64,000 nucleotides of DNA, taken from assembly GCA_024958655.1 (NCBI GenBank), contig JANWUR010000001.1:1-64000 (forward strand), in the 5' to 3' direction. Every line of letters starts with the position of its first letter. Within the stretch, counting starts at the first letter, position 1. This stretch comes from Cyanobium sp. FGCU6. Its GTDB lineage: Bacteria > Cyanobacteriota > Cyanobacteriia > PCC-6307 > Cyanobiaceae. The notes under the pieces are model-generated. The model worked only from the letters and a program-made list of their open reading frames with translations. It had not been told where the DNA came from and ran no database searches. Positions 31,113 through 40,795 of the stretch are shown here, in pieces. A program made the translations under genes and the position numbers.

Positions 31113-33224
31113 TCAGACCGCCGCCAGCCCGCTGTGGCGGATCAGCGCCTCGGTGGAGGGTTCACGGCCGCGGAAGGCCTCGAACACCTCCGCCGGATGG
31201 CGGCTCCCGCCCAGGCTGAGCACCGTCTCGCGGAAGCGGCGACCGGTGGCCCGGATCGCCTCCTCGTTCTCCAGCCCCACCTCCTCGAAGGCGCCGAAGG
31301 CATCGGCGCTCAGCACCTCGGCCCACTTGTAGGAGTAGTAGCCGGCGGAATAGCCGCCAGCGAAGATGTGCCCGAAGGAGCAGAGGAAGGCGTCCTCCTC
31401 GATCGGCTCCAGCACGGTGGTGGTGGCGGCGATCTGGCGGCGCAGTTCGTCGGGGGTCAGGCCGCCATCGGGGGTCCAGTGGCTGTGGAGCCGCAGATCG
31501 GTGAGGGCGAAGTGCACCTGGCGCAGGGTGGCCGAGCCGGCCATGAAGGTGCGGGCGGCCAGCAGCTTCCGGTACTCGGCCTCCGGCAGGGGCTCACCGT
31601 TCTGCCAGTGGCGGGCCATGCCCATCAGGGTGGGCCGGTCGTAGCACCAGTTCTCCATGAACTGGCTCGGCAGCTCCACCGCATCCCATTCCACGTTGTT
31701 GATGCCCGCCGCCTGGGGCCGCTCCACGGTGGTGAGCATGTGGTGGAGCCCATGGCCGAATTCGTGGAACAGGGTCTCCACCTCCTGGAAGGTCATCAGG
31801 CTCGGGGTGTCGCCCACCGGCGGGCTCTGGTTGCAGACCAGATAGGCCACCGGCAGCACCGGCTTGCCATCGGGCCGCAGCGAGCGCACCAGGCACTCAT
31901 CCATCCAGGCCCCGCCGCGCTTGCTGCCCGGGCGGCTGTAGGGATCGAGGTAGAAGGCCGCCAGGGGTTCGCCGCTGCCCCCATCGAGGACGCGGAAGAA
32001 GCGCACGTCGGGGTGCCAGAGCGGGGCCTCGCGATCGGCGGCCTCGATGCGGATGCCGAACAGTCGGTCGCAGAGGGCGAACAGACCGTCGAGCACCCGC
32101 GGAAGGGAGAACCAGGGACGGAGGGCCTCGGCATCCAGATCGAACCGTTCCCGCCGCAGCTTTTCGGCCCAGAACCCCACATCCCAGGGACGCAGATCCG
32201 TGGCCTCGGGAGCGCCCTGGCGGGCCGCGCACTCCCGGAGCTCGTCAAGCTCCTGCCGGGCCGTGGGCAGGGCCGCGGCCCGCAGATCCTCCAGCAGCCG
32301 CTCCACCTCCGCCTCGGAGCGAGCCATCTTCGACGCCAGGCTCACCTCCGCCCAGTTGGCGTAGCCGAGGCGGCGGGCCTGCTCGCCCCGCAGGATGAGG
32401 ATCCGCTCGATCACAGGCCGGTTGTCCAGGTCGTCGCCGGAGGCCCGGCTCACCAGGGCCTTGTAGAGGCGCTCGCGCAGATCCCGCCGCCGGCTGTACT
32501 GAAGGAAGGGTCCGCTGCGGGGGGCATCCAGGCCCAGCAGCCAGGGTCCGGCTTCGGCGATGGCGCCGTTCTCACCGGCCTGGCGCGCCGCATCCGCCAG
32601 CAGCTCCTTCAGGCTCCCCGGCAGCCCCTCCACCTCCTCCGGGCTGGTGAGCGAAAGGGTCCAGTTCTGGGTGGCATCGAGCAGGTGGTTGCCGAAGCGG
32701 GTGGAGAGCTCGGCCAGCTCCTGGCTGGCGGCGTTGAAGGCCTCCCGCGCCTCCCCCTGCAGCCCCACGCCGCGCAGTTCCATGTCGCGCTGTTCAGCCG
32801 CCAGGATCCGTTCCTGGGTCGCATCCAGCCCGCCCTGATCGCGCAGGCGGCAGAGGGCGTCGTAGAGGGTGCGGCTCTGGCCCGCCCGGTTGCCGAAGGC
32901 CACCACCGCCGCCTGCTGGTTGGCATGGGCGGCGCGCAGCTCGGGAGTGTTGCACACGCCCGTGAGGTGGCTCACCACCCCCCAGCTCCAGCGCAGGCGC
33001 TCCCCCAGGCGATGGAGAGGATCCATCACCTGATGCCAGTCGAGCGGACGGTTGGCCGCGAGGGCCTCGGCCAGGGCAGCCTCCAGGGCCTCCAGTTCCC
33101 CCTCCAGAGCAGCGATCAGCTCAGGCACGTGCCGGTCCACCTGCTCGGGGGTGATCGCCGCGAAGTCCGGTAGCCCCTCACCGGCGAGCAGAGCTGGGGA
33201 GGACGCCGGGGCGATGGGAGTCAT
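31113..33224 (-). CDS. prlC: M3 family oligopeptidase (oligopeptidase A type)
   Basis: 703 aa. Zinc metallopeptidase that degrades short peptides, including cleaved signal peptides, in the cytoplasm. Contains the M3 zinc motif FHEFGHGLHHML with the third ligand further on in NNVEWDAVELPSQFMENW, plus KRGGAWMD and FAGGYSAGYYSYKWAEVLS near the C-terminus. Length fits PrlC/oligopeptidase A. It diverges from the membrane protein/hydrolase pair at 33379. The gene symbol is by closest family; Dcp would be the other possibility. Confidence 0.9.
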   Translation of the reverse strand: MTPIAPASSPALLAGEGLPDFAAITPEQVDRHVPELIAALEGELEALEAALAEALAANRPLDWHQVMDPLHRLGERLRWSWGVVSHLTGVCNTPELRAAHANQQAAVVAFGNRAGQSRTLYDALCRLRDQGGLDATQERILAAEQRDMELRGVGLQGEAREAFNAASQELAELSTRFGNHLLDATQNWTLSLTSPEEVEGLPGSLKELLADAARQAGENGAIAEAGPWLLGLDAPRSGPFLQYSRRRDLRERLYKALVSRASGDDLDNRPVIERILILRGEQARRLGYANWAEVSLASKMARSEAEVERLLEDLRAAALPTARQELDELRECAARQGAPEATDLRPWDVGFWAEKLRRERFDLDAEALRPWFSLPRVLDGLFALCDRLFGIRIEAADREAPLWHPDVRFFRVLDGGSGEPLAAFYLDPYSRPGSKRGGAWMDECLVRSLRPDGKPVLPVAYLVCNQSPPVGDTPSLMTFQEVETLFHEFGHGLHHMLTTVERPQAAGINNVEWDAVELPSQFMENWCYDRPTLMGMARHWQNGEPLPEAEYRKLLAARTFMAGSATLRQVHFALTDLRLHSHWTPDGGLTPDELRRQIAATTTVLEPIEEDAFLCSFGHIFAGGYSAGYYSYKWAEVLSADAFGAFEEVGLENEEAIRATGRRFRETVLSLGGSRHPAEVFEAFRGREPSTEALIRHSGLAAV

Positions 33225-33378
33225 GGCCTGGGGGCTGCAACGCAGCGTCCATCATCACCAGGGATGACGCCCCCCCGTGGTGGGGTTGTCCGGTGCTGCC
33301 CCGAGGGCCAGGCTGGAGGGGAATCCAGCAGGGCCCCGTGTCGTTCCATCCTTCCCGCCCTCTGCGACTGGTGTTGGC

Positions 33379-33951
33379 GTGACGCCTGGTTGGGGCGATG
33401 GTGTGGAACGTGGGCTCGCGGCACTCGGCGGCTGGCTGGTGCGGGCCGACCTCGGCATGGGCCTGCTGGCGCTGGTGGGGCTGTCGATGGCCCTCTCCCA
33501 GGGCTTTGCCCTGCTCGCCAACCGCCTCACGTCTCGCCAGATCCTGGTCCGCCTGCTGCTCGATGCCCTGGTGCTGAGCCTGGCGTTCCTGATCGGCAGC
33601 ACCATCGACCTGGTGCTGCTGATGGGGCTGGCCAGCAGAGCCGTCTCGGCCAGCGCCTTCCTCGACGGGATCGCGGCCTGTTTCCTGCCCGGCCTGTTCT
33701 ACGTGCTGGCGGCCGCGCCCTATCTCAGCCACGCCATCGCGATCACGATCTGGGGGCTGATCCTGCTCAACCTGGTGTCGCTGGTGCACGTGCGCTTCGG
33801 GATTCCCTTTGGAGAGGCCCTGCTGCTGCTCAGCCCGGGGTACCTGGTGGCCTTGCTGCTGGTGGGGCTGCAGTTCCGCCAGAGCTGGCGCGCGGGGTAC
33901 GACCGGCTGGCCTCCCAGCTCGAACCCTGCACACCGGGAGGCAGGCCATGA
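33379..33951 (+). CDS. Integral membrane protein (YIP1-like topology), unknown
   Basis: 190 aa from a GTG at 33379. After a short soluble N-terminus there are about five hydrophobic helices (LGMGLLALVGLSMALSQGF, LLDALVLSLAFLIGSTIDLVLL, FFLPGLFYVLAAAPYLSHAIAI is approximate, IWGLILLNLVSLVHV, YLVALLLVGLQF). The next gene's ATG overlaps its TGA (ATGA), so the two products probably work together. I do not recognise the family with certainty. Confidence 0.6.
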   Translation: MTPGWGDGVERGLAALGGWLVRADLGMGLLALVGLSMALSQGFALLANRLTSRQILVRLLLDALVLSLAFLIGSTIDLVLLMGLASRAVSASAFLDGIAACFLPGLFYVLAAAPYLSHAIAITIWGLILLNLVSLVHVRFGIPFGEALLLLSPGYLVALLLVGLQFRQSWRAGYDRLASQLEPCTPGGRP

Positions 33952-35069
33952 GAAGGATCCTTCGCAGGTGGCCTCGACCGGGCAATGCGGCGGCCGTGGG
34001 GCTGCAGCAGCGCCACCTGCGTCGCACCGCCCTGCGGCTGGCGGTGGTGGTGGCCATCGGCCTGGGCCTGGCGGGGATCGGCGCGCTGCCCCTCCCGCTG
34101 CGCCAGGGGCTGGCTTCGGGGGATCTTGCCGTGCTGCTGCGGCTGGGCGGGATGCTGCTGCTCCTGCTGATCCCGATCGCGGGCATCTACTCGCTGATCA
34201 GCCAATACGCCTTCTGGGAGGGCTGGCTCGACGGCCTGCCTGCGCCGGATCAGCTGTTCGCTCCGGCGGCCGACGCTGGCGGCGAGGCCGTGGAGGGTGC
34301 AGCGCCGCCGACCCGCCGTTATCTGATCTATCTCGACGGCATCCATCAGAGCGCCAGCGATCATCCCCCCCGCATCACGGAGTTCCTCGACCTGCTGCAA
34401 AGTCGCCTGCCGCAGGATACCGAACTGCTGCGGGGCCTCGAGACCTACACCGTGATGCCGGTCTCGCTGCAGGAAGACAAGGGCAGCCGCTGGTTCTGGC
34501 AGCGGCTGTTCGCCCTGCAGGAGAGCCATCCCAGCCCTGTGGTGCAGGGGCTCTGCGCCGCCCTGGTGCAGGCCAACAATGTGATCAAGGTGGGGATCTC
34601 GTCCGACCCGCGCTACGGGCCGATCCTCAACTACGAGCTGGCCCTCAAGATCGCTCTGCGACTCTCCGAGGCAGGGTACCGGCCGGAAGCCGGGGCCGAG
34701 CTGGTGCTGCTGGGATACAGCGGCGGCGGCGAGATGGCCATGGGGGTGGCGGACTACCTCCGCCGGCTCACGCGAGCCCCGGTGCGGATCATCACCGTCT
34801 GCGGGGTGTTCAGCGCCAATCAGATCCTCGACGAGGTCGGTGCGATCCTCACGGTGGTGGGCAGCGCCGATCCGGTGGCTGCATTGGGTCGGCTGCTCTA
34901 CCCCGGGCGGCTCCCCTGGTTCCGACGCTCCTCCTGGAACCGCGCCCGACAGCAGGGGGTGGTGCGGCGGCATGTTGTGGGTGGAATGGCCCACAACGGC
35001 AGTCGGGGGCCCTTCTCGACCATCTGCCGGCAGGTGGTGGTGGATCAGGTGATGGCGGCCCTGGCCTGA
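33948..35069 (+). CDS. Membrane-anchored alpha/beta hydrolase-like protein
   Basis: 373 aa. Two N-terminal membrane helices (ALRLAVVVAIGLGLAGIGALP and LGGMLLLLLIPIAGIYSLIS) anchor a cytoplasmic or lumenal domain. That domain has YLIYLDGIHQS and a nucleophile-like elbow LLGYSGGGEMAM, both expected in alpha/beta hydrolases. A C-terminal VVGGMAHNG could supply a His. No substrate can be inferred. Its start overlaps the stop of the preceding membrane protein, with which it probably forms a two-gene operon. It converges on ndhD with 33 bp between. Confidence 0.65.
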   Translation: MRRILRRWPRPGNAAAVGLQQRHLRRTALRLAVVVAIGLGLAGIGALPLPLRQGLASGDLAVLLRLGGMLLLLLIPIAGIYSLISQYAFWEGWLDGLPAPDQLFAPAADAGGEAVEGAAPPTRRYLIYLDGIHQSASDHPPRITEFLDLLQSRLPQDTELLRGLETYTVMPVSLQEDKGSRWFWQRLFALQESHPSPVVQGLCAALVQANNVIKVGISSDPRYGPILNYELALKIALRLSEAGYRPEAGAELVLLGYSGGGEMAMGVADYLRRLTRAPVRIITVCGVFSANQILDEVGAILTVVGSADPVAALGRLLYPGRLPWFRRSSWNRARQQGVVRRHVVGGMAHNGSRGPFSTICRQVVVDQVMAALA

Positions 35070-35102
35070 ACCTCCTGGATCATTCCAACCGGCCGGATCC
35101 GA

Positions 35103-36677
35103 TCAGCCCAGGACGGGCAGCTGGGCAAGGGCCACGGTGGCATGGCCGGCCAGCTCGGTGGCAAGTCCGTTGGTGCTGGCCTCATAGAGGTCAATGGCCA
35201 CCCGCGGCCAGAACCCGATCACCAGGGTGGGCACCAGCAGGCAAAGGCCGATCAGCAGTTCGCGGGAGTTCATGTCGCCCACCACCGCCAGGGCAGGGAT
35301 CCTGGGGCCGAAGAACACCCGGCGGCAAAGGGAGAGCAGGTAAACCGGGGTGAGCACCAGACCGATGGCCGCCAGCACCACTGTGATCACGCGGAAGCCT
35401 GTGGTGAAGCCGTCGTTGGCGGTGACGCCGAGGAAGACCGTGATCTCGCTCACGAAGCCGCTCATGCCAGGCAGTGCGAGCGAGGCGAGCGAACTGGCCA
35501 GGAAGAAGGCGAAGGTGATCGGCAGCACCTTCGCCAGCCCTCCCATGTTCGGGATCGAGAGGGTCTCGGTGCGCTCGTAGAAGACCCCGGTGACGAAGAA
35601 CATGGCGGCGGCGATCAGGCCGTGGCTGATCATCTGCAGCATCGCCCCGCTGAGCCCCAGGGCATCGACGGCGCCGATGCCGAGCAGCACGAAACCCATG
35701 TGGCTCACGGAACTGCAGGCGATCCGCCGTTTGACGTTGTCCTGGGCGAAGGCGTTGAGAGCGCCGTAGACGATATTGACGATCCCCAGCACGATCAGGG
35801 CAGGAGCCAGCTGCAGATGGATGTCAGGCAGCAGTTGCACGTTGAAGCGCAACAGGGCGTAGCCACCCATCTTCAGAAGCACCCCGGCCAGAAGCATCGA
35901 CACCGGGGCGTTCGCCTCGCCGTGGGCATCCGGCAGCCAGGTGTGCAGGGGGAACATCGGCAGCTTGACGCCAAAGCCCACCAGGAAGCCCAGATAGCAG
36001 AGCAGGCCGAAGCTGCCGCCGGGGCTGCGAGCGGCGAGCTCGGACAGATTGAGGGTGAAGGGACCGTTCAGAGCCAGGGCCAGGCCGCTGATCAGGATCA
36101 GCAGGGAAGCGGTGGCGGTGTAGAGAATGAACTTGGTGGCGGCGTACTGACGCTGTTTGCCGCCCCAGATGGCGATGAGCAGGTAGACCGGAACCAGTTC
36201 AAGTTCCCAGGCCAGGAAGAAGAGGAGGAAATCCTGAGACAGGAACACCAGACCCTGGGCTGAGGCCTGCAGCAGCATCAGGCCGAAATACAGGCGGGTT
36301 TTGCGGGAGATGTTCCAGCTCGCCGCGACCGACAGCAGGGTGACCAGGCCGCTCAGAACAACAAGAGGGGCCGAGAGACCATCCGCGGCCAGCGACCATT
36401 CCAGACCGAGGGCCGGCACCCAGGGAACGCGCTCCACCAGCTGCAGGGAGGTGAGCGATCCATCAAAATGGCGGGAGAAGACCCAGAGCATCAGGCCGAG
36501 GTCCAGGGCCAGGGCGACCAGGGCGATGCTGCGTGGCAGCCGGGGATCGTCGGGATCGCCCGGAAGCACCGGCATCAGCAGGGCTGCGGCCGAGGGCAGC
36601 AGCACGATCAGGCTCAGCCAGGGAAAGGTTGCAGAATTCACTGCGGACGCAAGCGTTGGTGACAGGCTGGCGTCCAT
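35103..36677 (-). CDS. ndhD: NAD(P)H-quinone oxidoreductase subunit 4 (NdhD1 type)
   Basis: 524 aa, about fourteen transmembrane helices. Proton-pumping, antiporter-like subunit of the thylakoid NDH-1 complex, which takes electrons from ferredoxin to plastoquinone for respiration and cyclic flow. Conserved features: [20 protein letters not shown] (intramembrane Glu), [40 protein letters not shown]-type block (key Lys and His), [16 protein letters not shown]. The length and ends fit NdhD1 rather than the CO2-uptake NdhD3/4 forms, but I did not compare phylogenetically. ndhF is not adjacent, which is normal for NdhD1 in this group. Confidence 0.93.
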   Translation of the reverse strand: MDASLSPTLASAVNSATFPWLSLIVLLPSAAALLMPVLPGDPDDPRLPRSIALVALALDLGLMLWVFSRHFDGSLTSLQLVERVPWVPALGLEWSLAADGLSAPLVVLSGLVTLLSVAASWNISRKTRLYFGLMLLQASAQGLVFLSQDFLLFFLAWELELVPVYLLIAIWGGKQRQYAATKFILYTATASLLILISGLALALNGPFTLNLSELAARSPGGSFGLLCYLGFLVGFGVKLPMFPLHTWLPDAHGEANAPVSMLLAGVLLKMGGYALLRFNVQLLPDIHLQLAPALIVLGIVNIVYGALNAFAQDNVKRRIACSSVSHMGFVLLGIGAVDALGLSGAMLQMISHGLIAAAMFFVTGVFYERTETLSIPNMGGLAKVLPITFAFFLASSLASLALPGMSGFVSEITVFLGVTANDGFTTGFRVITVVLAAIGLVLTPVYLLSLCRRVFFGPRIPALAVVGDMNSRELLIGLCLLVPTLVIGFWPRVAIDLYEASTNGLATELAGHATVALAQLPVLG

Positions 36678-36798
36678 CGGCGAGCTGGGCTGAGGTGGAT
36701 GGCGGGGTCCCGCAGCAAACCATCCAACTGAGTGGATCCCGTCTGGATGGTCACGTGCCTGGGGATAGGTCCCGACGGGGAGTGAGCATAACGACGCG

Positions 36799-37767
36799 TC
36801 ACCGGGGCCGACTGGTGGGCAGATCCTTCCAGCTGCTGCCCCGCTCCTGCAGGCCGAGCACGGCAGCCCGGCTGCTCACGCCCTCCTCCTCCCAGCGCTT
36901 CACCATCGCCTCGCCCACGGCGGCGGCGCTGCTGTCCGGAGCGAGGGCCAGAAGGCTGGGGCCGGCACCGCTGATCACGCAGCCCCAGGCTCCCGCCGCC
37001 AGGGCGGCCTCCCGCACGGACCGGCCCCCCTGGATCAGGCCCCAGCGGTAGGGCTCATGGATGCGGTCGTGCATGCCGTCGGCGATCAGATCGCCGTTGC
37101 CGCTGCGCAGGCCCTGCAGCAGCAGGGTCAGGGCGCCCAGGTTGATCACCGCATCGGGGATCGGGATGCTGCGCGGCATCGCCCGGCGGGCTTCGCTGGT
37201 GCTGAGCCGGATGCCAGGGATCGCCACCACGGCCCGCACGGCGGGGTCCCATTCACAGCGCAGCACCCGCCAACGATGGGAGGCGGCCCGGGCGGTCAGG
37301 CAGAGGCCGCCCACCAGGGAGGGCACCACGTTGTCGGGGTGGCCTTCGATGTCGATGGCCAGCTCCAGCAGTTTCTCCTTGCTCAGGGGTTCGCCCACCA
37401 GGGCGTTGGCACCGATCAGGCCCGCGACGATCGCTGTGGCGCTGCTGCCGAGCCCGCGGGCCGGCGGCACCGCCAGCCGCACCCGCGCCTCCAGCCCCAC
37501 CGGCTCCTCACCCGCTTCCCGCCAGACCCTCTGGGCAGAGCGGTAGATGAGGTTCTCGGGTCCTCCGCGCAGGTGGGAGCCTTCGCTGCCTTCAATGATC
37601 AGATCGAAGCGTTCGGCGCCGCCTTCCACCACCCGCAGTTCGAAGCTGTTGCCTAGATCGAGGGCCGCCCCGAGGCAGTCGAATCCGGGGCCCAGGTTCG
37701 CCGTGGTGGCTGGAACGTCCACCACGACCCCCTGCCCGAGCTGGGGTCGCACCATCGCGAAGGTCAT
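36799..37767 (-). CDS. thrB: Homoserine kinase
   Basis: 322 aa. GHMP-family kinase making O-phosphohomoserine for threonine synthesis. Substrate motif [15 protein letters not shown] at the N-terminus, ATP-binding motif [16 protein letters not shown] at about residue 100, and the C-terminal [17 protein letters not shown]. Full length. The glk stop lies 65 bp upstream on the same strand. An alternative ATG four codons in (MVRPQ) is equally possible. Confidence 0.94.
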   Translation of the reverse strand: MTFAMVRPQLGQGVVVDVPATTANLGPGFDCLGAALDLGNSFELRVVEGGAERFDLIIEGSEGSHLRGGPENLIYRSAQRVWREAGEEPVGLEARVRLAVPPARGLGSSATAIVAGLIGANALVGEPLSKEKLLELAIDIEGHPDNVVPSLVGGLCLTARAASHRWRVLRCEWDPAVRAVVAIPGIRLSTSEARRAMPRSIPIPDAVINLGALTLLLQGLRSGNGDLIADGMHDRIHEPYRWGLIQGGRSVREAALAAGAWGCVISGAGPSLLALAPDSSAAAVGEAMVKRWEEEGVSSRAAVLGLQERGSSWKDLPTSRPR

Positions 37768-37832
37768 GCTCGTGTCTCGGCACAGTGTCCCACCCGACTG
37801 GCGCCGGCTCCCGCGTGCGGCGTTGCGGCGTT

Positions 37833-38879
37833 TCAGGCCAGCAGCATGCGGGCCCGGCAGGCGGCGCTGAAGCTGCCCGCCTCCGGATCGAGCAGGGCCC
37901 GGATCGGCACGGGGTCCAGCACCGGCCGCAACCGTCCCTTCGCGACGAAGGCCTCCTGGAAGCTGGGCCCCCGCAGCTCGTTCAGCAACTTGGCCGCGGT
38001 GCCCCCTGCCAGCCAGACACCGCCCCGCGCCAGGCAGGCCAGGGCCAGATCTCCGGCGACGGCTCCGTAGGCGCCCAGCCAGAGGTCGAGGGCGGAGCGG
38101 GCCAGACGATCGCCCTGGGCTGCAGCGGCGGCCACGGCTGCCGGCAGATCGGCACGCGGGCCCTCCTCCGGGCCTGTCCCTTCGCTCTGGGCACGCCAGC
38201 GCTCAGCCTCAGGCGCCAGTGGGTGGGCGGCCCCGCCTGGATCGACGGCCAGCAGCCAGCGGGCCACGTGCCCCAGCCCGGTGCCGCTCACCACCCGCTC
38301 GATCGACAGGCGCTCCAGGCCCAGGTCGGCCCGCAGCCATTCCCGCAGTTGCCATTCCGCTTCGCTGCGGGGGGCGAATTCGCCATGGGCCGCTTCACTG
38401 GCCACCGCCTGCAGCCCCCCGGCCACCGGCACCCCCAGCGCCACGCCGAGACCGGTGCCCGCCCCGAGCACCAGCAGCGGTTCACCGGGATCGGCGCTGC
38501 CGGGGCGCACCTCGTCGCTGCCAGCAGGGGGCACATGGGGCAGGCCATAGATCAGCACCGCGAAGTCGTTCACCAGCTCCAGTCGCAGGATGCCCAGATC
38601 GGCCGCCAGGGCAGCGGCATCAAGGCGCCAGGGAAGGTTGGTGAGGCGAGAACAACCGGCGCGCACGGGACCGGCCACCGCCAGGCAGGCGGCGGCAGGC
38701 AGGGGATGGCCGGCTGCCTCGGTGGTCGCGAGGAAGTGAAGGGCTATCGGCGCGAGAGCGTCCCAGTCGGCCGAGGGATAGCGCTTGACCGCCAGAGGCT
38801 GAAGCAGCTCCCCCTCGCAGCGGTAGAGGGAGAGCAGCGTCTTGGTGCCGCCGATGTCGCCGGCGAGCAGGGTGGTCAT
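37833..38879 (-). CDS. glk: Glucokinase
   Basis: 348 aa from the ATG at 38879, which overlaps the thrS stop in ATGA. It phosphorylates glucose with ATP. Phosphate motif GDIGGTKTLLSL, catalytic Asp in ELVNDFAVLIYG, LVLGAGTGLGVALG, and SEAAHGEFAPRSEAEWQL, matching the bacterial (non-ROK) Glk group A. A late VWLAGGTAAKLL resembles the closing nucleotide-binding motif. Together with the ROK kinase at 27189 this gives two different glucokinase-type proteins. Confidence 0.92.
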   Translation of the reverse strand: MTTLLAGDIGGTKTLLSLYRCEGELLQPLAVKRYPSADWDALAPIALHFLATTEAAGHPLPAAACLAVAGPVRAGCSRLTNLPWRLDAAALAADLGILRLELVNDFAVLIYGLPHVPPAGSDEVRPGSADPGEPLLVLGAGTGLGVALGVPVAGGLQAVASEAAHGEFAPRSEAEWQLREWLRADLGLERLSIERVVSGTGLGHVARWLLAVDPGGAAHPLAPEAERWRAQSEGTGPEEGPRADLPAAVAAAAAQGDRLARSALDLWLGAYGAVAGDLALACLARGGVWLAGGTAAKLLNELRGPSFQEAFVAKGRLRPVLDPVPIRALLDPEAGSFSAACRARMLLA

Positions 38880-40780
38880 CGGCCGAGCTCGAGGCCCCGG
38901 GCCCGCTCCCTGTTGGCGGTTTCGGCAGCCGCCAGCAGGCTCGACGCCGCCACGGTGCCCAGATCCCCATCCAGGCGGCTGCGCAGGCTCACCGTTCCTC
39001 CCTCGGCTTCCTTGGCTCCGATCACCGCCAGCACCGGGATCTTCTGCTGTTCGCCGTTGCGGATCAGTTTGCCCAGGCGATCGCCGCTGCTGTCGATCGC
39101 GGCACGCACCCCAACGGCCCTCAGCTGGCTCTGCAGCTCCTGGGCATAGGGCCGCACCTCGTCGGTGACCGGCAGCAGACGGATCTGTTCGGCCGCGAGC
39201 CAGAAGGGGAAATCGCCGGCGTAGTTCTCGGTCATGATCCCGAAGAAACGCTCCAGCGAACCGAAGATGGCGCGGTGGATCATGATCGGGCGCTGCCGTG
39301 ATCCATCGGCAGCCACGTACTCGAGATTGAAGCGCTCCGGCAGGTTGAAGTCGAGCTGGATGGTGGAGCACTGCCACATCCGGCCGATCGCATCCTCAAT
39401 CTTGAGGTCGATCTTGGGGCCGTAGAACGCCCCGCCACCCTCATCGATCCTGTAGGCCCAGCCCTTGCGCTCCAGGGCCTCGATCAGGCCCCGGGTGGCC
39501 AGATCCCACACGGCGTCGTCGCCGATCGATTTGTCGGGCCTGGTGGAGAGGTTGATCTCGTAGCTGCGGAAATCAAAGGTTGAGAGGATCCTCTCGGTGA
39601 GGTTCAGCACCCGCAGGATCTCATCACCGATCTGCTCCGGCAGGCAGAACACGTGGGCGTCGTCCTGGGTGAAGCCGCGCACCCGCATCAGTCCGTGCAT
39701 CACACCCGGACGCTCGTAGCGGTACACGGTGCCCAGCTCGGCCCAGCGGATCGGCAGCTCGCGGTAGCTGCGCAGGGTGCTGGCGTAGGTGAGCACGTGG
39801 AACGGGCAGTTCATCGGCTTGAGCTGGTATTCCCGCTCATCCACCTGCATCGGCCCGAACATGCTCTCGCTGTAGAAGTCGAGGTGCCCGGAGGTCTTCC
39901 ACAGGCCGATGTCCGCCACATGCGGCGTGTAGAGCAGCTCGTAGCCGTCCTCGAAGTGGGCCTGTCGCCAGAAATCCTCGATCATCAGGCGCATGCGCGC
40001 TCCGCGCGGGTGCCAGAACACCAGGCCGGCGCCGGCCTCGTCCTCAATCGAGAACAGACCGAGGTCGGTTCCCAGGCGGCGATGGTCGCGGCGGAGGGCC
40101 TCCTCCTTGCGACGCCTGTACTCCGCCAGCTGCTCGGGGGTTTCCCAGGCGGTGCCGTAGATGCGCTGCAACTGGGCGTTCTTCTCGTCGCCACGCCAGT
40201 AGGACCCGGCCACGCTCTCCAGGTCGAAGGCCTTGGGATTGAGCTCGCTGGTGTTGGCCACGTGGGGGCCGGCGCACAGATCCCACCACTCCTCACCGAG
40301 GGTGTAGAGAGTGATGGGCTCAGTGAGGCCCTCCAGGATCTCCAGCTTGTAGGGCTCGTTCTGCGCCCGGATCCTGGCCTCTGCCTCCTGACGGCTCACC
40401 TCGATCCTCTCCAGCGGCAACCTGCGCCCGATGATCCTGGCCATCTCCTTCTTGATGGCCTTGAGGTCGACCTCGGTGAAGGGCTCGGGGTTGTCGAAGT
40501 CGTAGTAGAAGCCGGTCTCGGTCCAGGGCCCGATCGTCACCTGGGCCTTGGGGAACAGCTTCTGCACCGCCATCGCCAGCACGTGGCTCATCGAGTGCCG
40601 GATCCGCAGCAGCGGCTCGCTCTCGCTGGTCCGGGGCAGGGGGATGGGCGCGCCGGTCGCCGCCTGCTCCCCGGTGGTGCCGTTGACGGCCCCGGCAGGA
40701 TTGCTGAGGCTGGCGGCGGTGGCGGGCACGGGAATCCGATGCTGCGAAACCGGGATCCTACGCACGAGAATCCTGCCCAT
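38876..40780 (-). CDS. thrS: Threonyl-tRNA synthetase (no visible TGS domain)
   Basis: 634 aa from the ATG at 40780. Class II synthetase that charges tRNA-Thr. N2 editing-type domain begins at about residue 55 (RHSMSHVLAMAVQKLFP), and the catalytic core has zinc ligands in MNCPFHV, QDDAHVF and MIHRAIFGS. The C-terminal anticodon-binding domain (IRLLPVTDEVRPYAQEL) is complete. The usual N-terminal TGS domain is not visible; instead there is a Pro/Ala/Thr-rich stretch (ATAASLSNPAGAVNG). The frame stays open to 41233 but runs antisense to the TM2 gene. glk is translationally overlapped downstream. Confidence 0.93.
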   Translation of the reverse strand: MGRILVRRIPVSQHRIPVPATAASLSNPAGAVNGTTGEQAATGAPIPLPRTSESEPLLRIRHSMSHVLAMAVQKLFPKAQVTIGPWTETGFYYDFDNPEPFTEVDLKAIKKEMARIIGRRLPLERIEVSRQEAEARIRAQNEPYKLEILEGLTEPITLYTLGEEWWDLCAGPHVANTSELNPKAFDLESVAGSYWRGDEKNAQLQRIYGTAWETPEQLAEYRRRKEEALRRDHRRLGTDLGLFSIEDEAGAGLVFWHPRGARMRLMIEDFWRQAHFEDGYELLYTPHVADIGLWKTSGHLDFYSESMFGPMQVDEREYQLKPMNCPFHVLTYASTLRSYRELPIRWAELGTVYRYERPGVMHGLMRVRGFTQDDAHVFCLPEQIGDEILRVLNLTERILSTFDFRSYEINLSTRPDKSIGDDAVWDLATRGLIEALERKGWAYRIDEGGGAFYGPKIDLKIEDAIGRMWQCSTIQLDFNLPERFNLEYVAADGSRQRPIMIHRAIFGSLERFFGIMTENYAGDFPFWLAAEQIRLLPVTDEVRPYAQELQSQLRAVGVRAAIDSSGDRLGKLIRNGEQQKIPVLAVIGAKEAEGGTVSLRSRLDGDLGTVAASSLLAAAETANRERARGLELGR

Positions 40781-40795
40781 GCCTGTGCTCGCCCC

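Noticed and set aside
31134-33173. 679-codon + strand frame opposite prlC
   Set aside because: Shadow of the M3 peptidase gene, which has an intact zinc motif.
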